64,000 nt of DNA, taken from the NCBI GenBank assembly GCA_947630045.1, contig CANRGC010000002.1, positions 1 to 64,000 of the forward strand, in the 5' to 3' direction. The notes under the pieces are model-generated. The model was not told where the DNA came from. It ran no database searches and saw nothing but the letters and a program-made list of their open reading frames with translations. The DNA comes from Candidatus Gastranaerophilales bacterium (GTDB lineage: Bacteria > Cyanobacteriota > Vampirovibrionia > Gastranaerophilales > Gastranaerophilaceae). Below are positions 33,315 through 40,583 of the stretch, one piece after another; position 1 is the first letter of the stretch, and every line of letters starts with the position of its first letter. Both the position numbers and the translations under genes were made by a program.

Positions 33315-35078
33315 CTATTCGGATAAAGAAGGTTCATCTTCTTTGTTTAACATGTCTTTTGCGGCGCTTGTAACATCTTCCGGCTTTGATTTATCGGGAA
33401 CATGCATTTTATAGCTTTCCCCGTAATGAAAAACCGAAGGAACCTGAGTGCAAATATGTTCGTAATTTCCCATAATTGAATGCACGCAGTGATGAATTCC
33501 GGGCTCTAAAATAACCAAATCTCCAGCCTTTAAAATCATTAAATCGTCTTCTTCGTTTCTTTTTTCGCCCATAAGCTCTCTCTTTGCTTCTTTTTCGTTG
33601 TTTACAACACGAAGCGCACACTTGCCTTCAGTTATAAGATAAATTTCATACTGTTTGGCATTTTCATTGTTCGGGTGTTTATGAAGCGCTTCCCCAATTC
33701 TGACTTCAGCCATGTGAACAAACCCTTTTTTGTTATATTGAACAAGAGAAGTGCCCGTCATCGGGGGTTTTCCTTGGGAAGAAGAAGCACAAATTGAATC
33801 TGTCACCCAATTTGTTTTTAATTGAGTCCAGTTGTTAATTTTATCGTTCAGTGAATAAATCGAGATATCATCATCCAAATATTTCAATCCTGAAAGGTCA
33901 AACATTGCAAAATTTTCTTTTTTCCAACCTTCAATTACTTTGTCGATTTCATCTTTACTAAACCCTTTTTCTCTAAGAGAGGTTTGAAGTTCCCATTCGT
34001 TTCCGTAATTTTTCTTCCAAAAAATTTTATCTGAATATTTTTTATTGTTGTAAATTATCCCCTCTTTTTTCATTTTGTCTACAAGCTCTTTTCCGTATAA
34101 AGAAACTTCACTTTTAATGGCGGGTTTTGTGTGAATTCTTACGTTTCTTGCTTGAGAAGCAATCGGCATTATTTTGTCAATTTCATCCTTATTAAGACCT
34201 GCACACTTCAATTCTTCCGATTTAAAACCGTCATTTGAACAGAATTTAAACCTTATATGACCGCCGTATGTTTTTTCCAACATGTTTTTCTTCCAGAGCT
34301 TATCAAAAATTCCCTTAACAAAAATAACTTCGTTTCTTTTGTCTTCATCCAGAAGGTCTTTTTTTTCATCGAGCAAATAAAGAAGGTTGTTCCAAGTGTC
34401 GACATCGGGAATTTCAATTCCGAGTTTATCTAAAAGTTTATGGTCTTTTAAATCGTTACTAAGCAAGAAATTGGGAGAAAACTCTCCGTTATAAGCATGT
34501 GAGCCGTAATAAAGCGCTTCATCATATTTAATTGAATTTTTATCATATCGCTTGTACCAATCAAAATCTTTTTCAGTTGTTACAATATATGGTGAGTTTG
34601 ATTTTTTGTCGGGCACAACCCTTAATTTCGTTCCTTTAGTGATTAAAAGTGCATAATTTTCGCTGACGGGAATTTCTTTTCCGTCTTTATAAACCACCCC
34701 GCTTGAGCCGTTTGGAAAAACTATTTGAGTTTCATTTTCAAATTCTTCATGTGAACTTAAAAAGTCATAAGCTGCCTTTCCGTAATATGCTCTGGTTTCG
34801 GTTTCGCTGTTTAACGTATAAGAGCCGTCTTGATTGGGGTATATTTTAACGGGTCCGTTTGAAGTTAATAAACTTGCCTTCCTGATTTCTTTTGCATGCC
34901 CTTTTATATCAATAAAAAATGCAGGCGAAACTTCCGCCGCTTCGTGTTCTCCCAAGCGTGGGTTACTTTCCGTTATATTTGCTTTTTCAATATCCGAAAG
35001 CCCTAAAAACGGTATATTTCTAACAACAGATTGTCTGTGAGGCGTATAAAAGCCCGAATTTATCGCACCTATTTTCAT
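33315..35078 (-). CDS. Large protein with C-terminal cupin domain (paralogue 2)
   Basis: A 587-aa paralogue of the adjacent protein, aligned over most of its length: both share 'GSYTLNxETETxxYxGKAA', the central 'GWKKENxxxxDxSGLKYLDD' and the cupin 'RIGEALHKHPNNENAKQYEI' with 'LKAGDLVILEPGIHHCVHSI' and 'VPSVFHYG'. A charged 15-residue insert in this copy's cupin (around 'EKRNEEDDL') is absent from the other. It begins 'MKIGAINSGFYTPHRQSVV'. Function unknown; the cupin suggests metal-dependent small-molecule binding or catalysis. Confidence 0.75.
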   Translation of the reverse strand: MKIGAINSGFYTPHRQSVVRNIPFLGLSDIEKANITESNPRLGEHEAAEVSPAFFIDIKGHAKEIRKASLLTSNGPVKIYPNQDGSYTLNSETETRAYYGKAAYDFLSSHEEFENETQIVFPNGSSGVVYKDGKEIPVSENYALLITKGTKLRVVPDKKSNSPYIVTTEKDFDWYKRYDKNSIKYDEALYYGSHAYNGEFSPNFLLSNDLKDHKLLDKLGIEIPDVDTWNNLLYLLDEKKDLLDEDKRNEVIFVKGIFDKLWKKNMLEKTYGGHIRFKFCSNDGFKSEELKCAGLNKDEIDKIMPIASQARNVRIHTKPAIKSEVSLYGKELVDKMKKEGIIYNNKKYSDKIFWKKNYGNEWELQTSLREKGFSKDEIDKVIEGWKKENFAMFDLSGLKYLDDDISIYSLNDKINNWTQLKTNWVTDSICASSSQGKPPMTGTSLVQYNKKGFVHMAEVRIGEALHKHPNNENAKQYEIYLITEGKCALRVVNNEKEAKRELMGEKRNEEDDLMILKAGDLVILEPGIHHCVHSIMGNYEHICTQVPSVFHYGESYKMHVPDKSKPEDVTSAAKDMLNKEDEPSLSE

Positions 35079-35147
35079 TTTTTATCAAATCGTATATAAA
35101 ACCAATAAATATAAAAACCAAAAATATAAAAACTTGCGCTTAATTTT

Positions 35148-35180
35148 TAAAAGAGGCGGGCGAGTATAAACCCGCCCTTA
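35148..35180. terminator. Intrinsic terminator after the ispH-S1 gene pair
   Basis: GGCGGG (35155-35160) and CCCGCC (35171-35176) around a 10-nt loop, just past the stop of the S1 gene; the minus-strand tail is TCTTTTAAAAATT. Confidence 0.7.
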
Positions 35181-35185
35181 ATTTT

Positions 35186-36253
35186 TTACTCTTTATCTTT
35201 AAGCCCAAGACCGATTCTGTGTTCTTGAGGAGTAAATTTCTTGATTACAACTTCAATTTCTTCACCGATAGTAAACATGTTATTTAAGTTTGCATGTTCT
35301 TCCGATACTTCACTTGAAGGTAACAAAGCTTCAACTCCGGGGTAAATATTTATAAATACGCCGAAAGAAGTAATTTTGTTAACTGTTCCTTTAACAACAT
35401 CACCTTCTTTTAACTTATCCGCAATTTCATCCCAAGGGTTTGCGCCCATTCTTTTAAGAGATAAAGAAATTCTTTTGAGTTCTTCGTCAATTTTAATGAT
35501 TTTAACTTCAATTTTTTGACCGAGAGAAACAACGTCTGACGGGTGTTTAATTCTTTCCCAAGAAATTTCCGAAATCGGAAGAAGTCCGTCAATGCCTTCA
35601 ATGTCAACAAAAGCGCCAAAATCAGCAATTCTGACAATTTCGCCTTCAACAACCTGATCAACGGCAAGTCTTGAAATAACTTCATCCGCAACCATTTCTC
35701 TTTGTTGAGTATAAACCTGTCTTTGAGAAAGAATGAGTTTATTTCTTTTCGGGTCAACTTCTAAAATTTTAATTTCAATTTCCTGACCGATTTGATTTTC
35801 AGCCGGTGTTCCCGTTCTTAATTGGCTTGAGGGGATAAATCCTCTTAAGCCTTCGATTTCAGCGATTAAGCCGCCTTTAACCGAAGATATAATTTTTGCC
35901 ATTGCATTTTCGTTGTTATTTTTAATTTCGGCAAGTTTTGCCCAACTTTGTGCGCAAGCCAATTTTCTTAAAGATAATGTTGCAACTTCATCATCTTCTT
36001 CGTCTTTCATAACGTAAAACTCTTTTTCTTCCCAGAGTTTAACGATATCATCGGGGTTTTGTTCCGAAAAGTTTGTGACTTCTCTGTTCGGAAGAAAAGC
36101 CTCTTGTTTTGCGCCGATATCAACAAGGTAGCCGTCTTTTTCTTTTTTTACGACAACCCCTTTAACAACGTCTGCAACGTTTAATTTGTAGGTGTAGCTG
36201 TCAGAAAGCATTTTTTCAAATTCTTCGGCTGACATCATTTCTTTTGTTTCCAT
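35186..36253 (-). CDS. rpsA: S1 RNA-binding protein with four S1 domains (ribosomal protein S1-like)
   Basis: A 355-aa protein of four S1 (OB-fold) domains at about residues 20-80, 105-170, 195-265 and 280-350. Domains 3 and 4 are the most canonical ('VEGEIVRIADFGAFVDIEGI', 'VKGTVNKITSFGVFINIYPG'). Firmicutes and cyanobacterial S1 proteins have three to four such domains, whereas E. coli S1 has six. It probably aids mRNA binding to the ribosome or acts as an RNA chaperone. It starts 2 nt after the ispH stop codon, echoing the IspH-S1 fusion protein found in clostridia. Confidence 0.92.
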   Translation of the reverse strand: METKEMMSAEEFEKMLSDSYTYKLNVADVVKGVVVKKEKDGYLVDIGAKQEAFLPNREVTNFSEQNPDDIVKLWEEKEFYVMKDEEDDEVATLSLRKLACAQSWAKLAEIKNNNENAMAKIISSVKGGLIAEIEGLRGFIPSSQLRTGTPAENQIGQEIEIKILEVDPKRNKLILSQRQVYTQQREMVADEVISRLAVDQVVEGEIVRIADFGAFVDIEGIDGLLPISEISWERIKHPSDVVSLGQKIEVKIIKIDEELKRISLSLKRMGANPWDEIADKLKEGDVVKGTVNKITSFGVFINIYPGVEALLPSSEVSEEHANLNNMFTIGEEIEVVIKKFTPQEHRIGLGLKDKE

Positions 36254-36255
36254 TT

Positions 36256-37146
36256 TTATTTTGTCCTTTCTATATAATTTTTTATTTCATTAATTATGTA
36301 ATCGGGGGTGGAAGCGCCCGCCGTTATTCCGATTTCTTTAGAATTTTTGATTAATTCTTCATAATTTTTTAATTCCAAAGCCGATTCTATGTGAATTGTT
36401 TTTGTAATTTTAGATAAAATTTCGGCAAGATGAGTTGTATTTGCGCTTTTTTTCGAGCCGGCAACAACCATTAAATCTTTAATCTCAGCCATTTTTTTTG
36501 CTTCGTTTTGCCTCATTGATGTTGAACGGCAAATCGTATTTGCAATTTTTATATCGGGAACAATTGAGAGAAGATAATTTACCGTTTCTTTCAAAAATTC
36601 CAGCTTTTGAGTTGTCTGAATTACAAGCCCGACTTTTTCTTGAGATTTAATTAAGTCAGAGTTTTGAATAAGTTCGTCTAAATTGTTGATAACAAGAACT
36701 CTTTCTTTTGAATATTTTTTGGCATTTGATTGAATTGCAACAACTTCGGGATGTTCCTGTTTTCCCAAAATTAAAAGAAAATATCCTTCTTTTACAAGAG
36801 AAACGGCCTTATCCTGAACTTTTTTAACGTCAGGACATGTCATATCTATCACTTCGTAACCCATTTTTTTAATTTTATCAATTAAATCAACGCTTGCGCC
36901 GTGGCTTCTGATTACGCAAATTGAATTTTCGGGCGCAGGATCAAAGAGCTTATCGACCGTTTTAATGCCAAGAGCTTCTAATTCCTCTATAACAAAGGAA
37001 TTGTGAATTAATTCGCCCAAAACAAAAATATTTTTATCGGGATATTCTTTTTTTAATTTTTTTGTTGTTTCAACGGCTCTTTTAACACCGTAGCAAAAGC
37101 CCGAAAGTCTTGAGATTTCAATATTTTTAGCCGATTGACCGCTGAT
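36256..37146 (-). CDS. ispH: 4-hydroxy-3-methylbut-2-enyl diphosphate reductase, non-canonical start
   Basis: The last enzyme of the MEP isoprenoid pathway, a 4Fe-4S reductase giving IPP and DMAPP. The open frame runs from 37173 and encodes the first cluster cysteine in 'SRLSGFCYGVKRAVETTKKL', upstream of the TTG at 37020. The other cysteines are in 'IDMTCPDVKKV' and 'IANTICRSTSMRQ'. There is no ATG, GTG or TTG between the in-frame TGA (37174-37176) and the codons for that motif. I place the start at ATC 37146 (296 aa), 9 nt after AAGAAGGGGG; ATT 37122 (288 aa) is also possible. A perfect 6-bp hairpin (37141-37156) overlaps this site. It supplies isoprenoid to UppS. Confidence 0.85.
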   Translation of the reverse strand: MSGQSAKNIEISRLSGFCYGVKRAVETTKKLKKEYPDKNIFVLGELIHNSFVIEELEALGIKTVDKLFDPAPENSICVIRSHGASVDLIDKIKKMGYEVIDMTCPDVKKVQDKAVSLVKEGYFLLILGKQEHPEVVAIQSNAKKYSKERVLVINNLDELIQNSDLIKSQEKVGLVIQTTQKLEFLKETVNYLLSIVPDIKIANTICRSTSMRQNEAKKMAEIKDLMVVAGSKKSANTTHLAEILSKITKTIHIESALELKNYEELIKNSKEIGITAGASTPDYIINEIKNYIERTK

Positions 37147-37239
37147 AAAAATCAGCCCCCTTCTTAAATAGAGTCAAAGAAAATCTTTGCTTATTTCATT
37201 TAAACACAGACATTTTTTATATACAACTCTTTGTTTTAT

Positions 37240-38640
37240 TTAAGCGCCATATTTTTTTATTAACTTGGGCAAATTTTTATTAACTTCCAAAAGTCCGGTA
37301 TATGTTACAAGCAAAACCAGATTTTCATTTTCGTTTAATTCTAAAATTGCATTTTCAAGGGAAAGAGAAACTTTCGGAGTATTGTCAAAAACTTCAAGCA
37401 AAGAAGGGTTAAAACCGGCATGCTTCAGCCTTAAAGCAATGTCATAAGACCTTGTTCCCGTTGTATAAATAACGTTTTGAAAATCTTTCAGCGCCTCAAA
37501 ATCAGCGTCCCAAAGCCATGAAACATCTCTGCCGTCAGCATAATTGTCGTTAACGGAAACAACCATTCTTGCATTTTTAAGGTTTTTTAACCCCCTTAAA
37601 ACTTCGCTTGCGCCCACGGGGTTTTTAATCAGATGAATGGTCAAGCTTCCGCCGTTATTGAGCTTAACTTTTTGATGACGCCCGAACACAGGTGAATATT
37701 CATTTAATGCGCTTTCAATAGAATTGGGCTCAACTCCTGAAATAAGAGCGCCCGTTATTGCGCCAAGAACGTTATAGGCGTTATATAAACCCGTTAAATT
37801 TGTTTGAAAAATATAACTTTTATCTTTATATCTGACATCGAGAATGTTTTTATCAGTCTGGACAATTACTCTTGCCGTAACATCCGGTGTTTGTCTTTTA
37901 AAGCCGCACCTGCAAAACCAATCTCCAAGCTGAGCGTAATATCTTTTGGAATATAAAATCTGTTCGTTGCAAGCGGGGCAATGAAGGCTTTCTGACGGGC
38001 TTTTTGAATTTCTTTCATAATTTCCCGTATAATCAACGGAAGTTATTCCGAAATAAATGAATTTATCTCTGTTGTAATTTAATTTTTGTGCAATTTCGCA
38101 AAGGGCGGGATCATCAGCGTTTAAAACGATTTTTATATCGGGGTTTAATTCAATTCCTTTTATTATTTTTTCCCTTGCAATGTCCATTTCGCCATATCTG
38201 TCCAGCTGGTCACGGAAAAGATTTGTCACAATTATATAATCAAAGACAAATTTGTTTGAAATTCTTGAAAAATATGCTTCATCACACTCTAAAACCACTC
38301 CTGCGCCTTCAATTCCGCCTGTTTTTTGCCACCTTGAATAAAGACTTTTTGAAATTGCGGTTACAATTCCGTTGGGCATATTTGCGCCGAGTTTGTTATT
38401 TATGATTTGCATTCCGCCTTTGGTTAAAATTTCGGTCAAAACAGTTGATGTGGTGGTTTTTCCGTTTGTTCCCGTTATTGCAAAACGTGGGTGGTCTATA
38501 TAATTGTTGCAGTCTTTAAGAAAGGAAGGATAATATTTCTGAACAATTTTTCCGGGGAAACTTGTTGCCTCAAAATTCAAAAAATTTAAAGTTTTTGATG
38601 TTATATTTGAAATTTTAAGAGCATTTTTAAATTTCGACAT
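37240..38640 (-). CDS. murT: Lipid II isoglutaminyl synthase subunit MurT (Mur ligase family)
   Basis: A 466-aa Mur-ligase-family enzyme. The P-loop is ITGTNGKTTTSTVL near residue 58; a zinc ribbon near 205-235 has four cysteines (HCPACNEQI and FCRCGFKR), diagnostic of MurT; the C-terminal DUF1727 region ends 'LLVTYTGLLEVNKNLPKLIK'. MurT works with the glutaminase GatD to amidate the D-Glu of lipid II. No gatD is adjacent, unlike most murT-gatD operons. GGAAGG before ATG 38640 supports the start over the longer frame. Cyanophycin synthetase and FolC are excluded by the zinc ribbon. Confidence 0.9.
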   Translation of the reverse strand: MSKFKNALKISNITSKTLNFLNFEATSFPGKIVQKYYPSFLKDCNNYIDHPRFAITGTNGKTTTSTVLTEILTKGGMQIINNKLGANMPNGIVTAISKSLYSRWQKTGGIEGAGVVLECDEAYFSRISNKFVFDYIIVTNLFRDQLDRYGEMDIAREKIIKGIELNPDIKIVLNADDPALCEIAQKLNYNRDKFIYFGITSVDYTGNYERNSKSPSESLHCPACNEQILYSKRYYAQLGDWFCRCGFKRQTPDVTARVIVQTDKNILDVRYKDKSYIFQTNLTGLYNAYNVLGAITGALISGVEPNSIESALNEYSPVFGRHQKVKLNNGGSLTIHLIKNPVGASEVLRGLKNLKNARMVVSVNDNYADGRDVSWLWDADFEALKDFQNVIYTTGTRSYDIALRLKHAGFNPSLLEVFDNTPKVSLSLENAILELNENENLVLLVTYTGLLEVNKNLPKLIKKYGA

Positions 38641-38693
38641 AAATCCTTCCCATTTACGATTAAAATTTGATAAAATCAATTATAATACATTAT

Positions 38694-39035
38694 ATGGAAG
38701 TTGTTTATTTTTTAATATCAATATTTTTTGTATTTTTTACTTTTTTTGCCGCAAAAGCTTTGAGTAAAGCTAATTTTGCCATTTTAAACTTTGATGTTGA
38801 AGTTGAGAAGAAAAATTTATTATTTAAAGAAAATTTATCAAAATTAAGAAAAAAACTGGAAGCTTGTGTGAATTTCTTTAAACTTTATGAAAAATTTGCC
38901 ATATATAGTAAGATTTCAGGCAAAATATCAAAAATTAAAACACTCGTTGATATAATAAATTTTATTCAGGGAAAACCCTCAAAAAGAAAGTTTAAACTTT
39001 TTCCTATTTTAAGAAAAATTTTGTTTTTTATTTAA
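38694..39035 (+). CDS. Small membrane-anchored protein of unknown function
   Basis: A 113-aa protein with a strongly hydrophobic N-terminal segment (residues ~2-24, 'VVYFLISIFFVFFTFFAAKA') and a basic, probably coiled-coil remainder rich in Lys, Phe and Leu. TATAAT (38681-38686) ends 7 nt before the ATG, and no Shine-Dalgarno is present. It diverges from murT, whose start is 53 nt away. The strongly biased A/T-rich composition leaves some doubt, but promoter placement and an intact frame favour a real gene. Confidence 0.6.
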   Translation: MEVVYFLISIFFVFFTFFAAKALSKANFAILNFDVEVEKKNLLFKENLSKLRKKLEACVNFFKLYEKFAIYSKISGKISKIKTLVDIINFIQGKPSKRKFKLFPILRKILFFI

Positions 39036-39147
39036 AAATTTTCCTGTTATCTTTTTGTCCAGTAAAAACAATTGCCGCTTTGTGTATTTTGATAAGCCCG
39101 AAAATTATTTAAACTGTTTTTAACAGTATTTCGTGAAGGAGTGGTAT

Positions 39148-39456
39148 ATGCTAGTTGAAAACAGATACAGAGAAAATGAAAATTACGCATGCCATGAATT
39201 TAAAGGGGTTTTGAAAGAAACAATTCCGTGGCTTGAATTTTTGGCTGATGAATATCATTGCAAGGTTGATAAAAAGGAATGGAGAAGCAAATATAATAAC
39301 TATGTCGTATACGATTACGAGCCTTTTTGTTCCGAAGGTTTTGAAATTTCAATGACCTTATCATCCAAATTTCCCGAATTTTTAAATTTTGTTAAGTATT
39401 TATATGACAAAAAAATGTCTGTCATAAATTATCTTAATGATTGTATAGAAATTTAA
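39148..39456 (+). CDS. Small soluble protein of unknown function
   Basis: A 102-aa acidic, aromatic-rich protein with three cysteines ('ENYACHEF', 'EYHCKV', 'EPFCSEG') and no membrane segment. ATG 39148 lies 6 nt after GAAGGAG, which decides against the GTG at 39133. A strong terminator follows 21 nt after the stop, supporting an independent gene. I do not recognise it. Confidence 0.7.
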   Translation: MLVENRYRENENYACHEFKGVLKETIPWLEFLADEYHCKVDKKEWRSKYNNYVVYDYEPFCSEGFEISMTLSSKFPEFLNFVKYLYDKKMSVINYLNDCIEI

Positions 39457-39477
39457 AAACCTTTATTGACAAGGTTT

Positions 39478-39509
39478 TGCCCGCTCTTGATTTACGGAGC
39501 GGGTTTTTT
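39478..39509 (+). terminator. Strong intrinsic terminator
   Basis: CCCGCTC (39480-39486) and GAGCGGG (39497-39503) followed by TTTTTT; ends the 102-aa gene. Confidence 0.85.
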
Positions 39510-39541
39510 ATTAAGAAATAAAAAGACGAAATTTATAAAAA

Positions 39542-39646
39542 ATCTTGCATAATTTATATTATGTGCAAGAATATTGGTATCAAAGTATTGAAAAAGATTT
39601 TTTAATGGGGAAATGGGGGTTTTTGATTAAACTCCCTTTTTTTTCG
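39542..39646 (+). ncRNA. Possible small RNA with its own terminator (tentative)
   Basis: Between the 102-aa and 56-aa genes, 39457-39894 has no frame of interest. It contains an inverted repeat CTTGCATAAT...ATTATGTGCAAG (39542-39567) and, about 50 nt later, a classic terminator hairpin GGGGGTTT-TTGATT-AAACTCCC (39617-39638) with eight T. A terminator without an upstream gene suggests a short transcript, but no clean promoter could be fixed. The remaining sequence to 39826 is AT-rich and unrevealing. Confidence 0.3.
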
Positions 39647-39823
39647 CCTTTATAAGCAAAGTTATCTTGTCTTGTTTTTTAAAAATAAAAAACATATTTT
39701 AGTCTTAAATATTAAATTCCTTTTCTTGAACTTAAACATTCTAAAAACGAAGGTGCTTTTTTAAATATCCCCCCTTCGGATAATATTTTAAATTCAAAAG
39801 TTATTGCACAAAAAGATAAATTA

Positions 39824-39853
39824 AAAGGTAAGCTTTTTTGCTTACCTTTATTT
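39824..39853 (-). terminator. Intrinsic terminator of the 56-aa gene
   Basis: Perfect GGTAAGC-TTTTTT-GCTTACC hairpin (39827-39846); on the minus strand it is followed by TTTTAATTT, 42 nt past the stop codon at 39895. Confidence 0.75.
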
Positions 39854-39894
39854 CAAACTCCATATTCCATTGTTCTTATATAAATTTGACTGTA

Positions 39895-40065
39895 TTACCT
39901 TGTTCTGAAGTTCATAACCGCTTTATTGTTCATAGCTATGATAGACATTGAGTTCCAAAAATCTTCAGGGGAAAGAGTTGATTTGGAATCAAGATTAACA
40001 GTTGTTTTTTGAGCATATAGCTTAACGAGCTTTTTATCAATGCTATCAGTCGGTGCAACAGCCAT
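39895..40065 (-). CDS. 56-aa small protein of unknown function
   Basis: A short frame below usual length cut-offs, starting 'MAVAPTDSIDKKLVKLYAQK' and ending 'MNNKAVMNFRTR'. It has AAAGGATT 8-9 nt before the ATG, a terminator 42 nt past the stop, and sense-strand codon use like its neighbours. No signal or membrane segment. A 26-bp upstream sequence is shared, with few mismatches, with the region ahead of the 126-aa gene at 18866-19246, suggesting common regulation. It lies between the SRP RNA and the terminator. Confidence 0.65.
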   Translation of the reverse strand: MAVAPTDSIDKKLVKLYAQKTTVNLDSKSTLSPEDFWNSMSIIAMNNKAVMNFRTR

Positions 40066-40177
40066 CTTAATAATCCTTTTGTTATATCTTACATATATAT
40101 AAAGGATATAAAGATACTAAAATTTCAAACCTTTTTCTTTTTGTTACATTTGTTTACAAACGGGTCAAAAAACCTAT

Positions 40178-40443
40178 AAAAAGCCGTGTTTTCTATCTAT
40201 CGGTAAGTTAACAAAATGTTCAAACATCAAAATATCTCCTTTTTTTAATCAAACACCCGTTAACTTCATCTTAGTGCTGCTGTGTTTCCACCCTGACACG
40301 GTTCAATACATAATCGCCGTTCGAATTAAAAAATATCAACAACATTTCAATGTTCAAGCCAAAAGTTAATTCGCCTCACAATAGCCTCTATGCCCCGCAT
40401 AAGCTTCGGGTCAAGGGTTCGCAAAACCCCGCAGAAACACGGC
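40178..40443 (-). ncRNA. ffs: Signal recognition particle RNA, large type with Alu domain
   Basis: On the minus strand the S-domain hairpin is unmistakable: TGTCAGGGTGGAAACACAGC followed by AGCA (about 40274-40302), with GTCAGG and AGCAGC forming the asymmetric loop around a GGAA tetraloop. The RNA starts GCCGTGTTTCTGCGGGG (40443 downward), like Bacillus scRNA (TGCCGTGCTAAGCGGGG), and its 3' end AGAAAACACGGC (40183 upward) pairs with that 5' end and runs into TTTTT. The intervening strands are collinearly complementary, giving a ~266-nt rod with an Alu-type 5' domain. TATAAT sits at 40444-40449. It partners Ffh in co-translational membrane targeting. Confidence 0.88.
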
Positions 40444-40513
40444 ATTATAATTTTAACACAAAAATATAATTCTTTTTTTAATAAATCTTTATAAAAACTT
40501 TACACTAAAATTG

Positions 40514-40542
40514 TTGACAGAGAATTACCATAAATGTAAATT
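40514..40542 (+). promoter_or_regulatory. Candidate promoter of the glutamate synthase operon
   Basis: TTGACA (40514-40519), 17 bp, TAAATT (40537-40542); an overlapping TATAAT at 40542-40547 would give a 22-bp spacer. The ATG follows at 40584. Confidence 0.5.
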
Positions 40543-40583
40543 ATAATTGTCGTACAACTGATTAATATAAGGCTTAGCAACAT

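Noticed and set aside
36256-37020. A truncated 254-aa IspH starting at TTG 37020
   Set aside because: It would lack the first cluster cysteine, while the upstream in-frame sequence encodes the conserved GFCYGVKRAV motif intact.
40190-40243. 17-codon frame with a strong AAGGAG inside the SRP RNA gene on the minus strand
   Set aside because: The segment is needed for the 3' strand of the SRP RNA rod and pairs collinearly with the 5' strand; the apparent RBS is explained by that structure.
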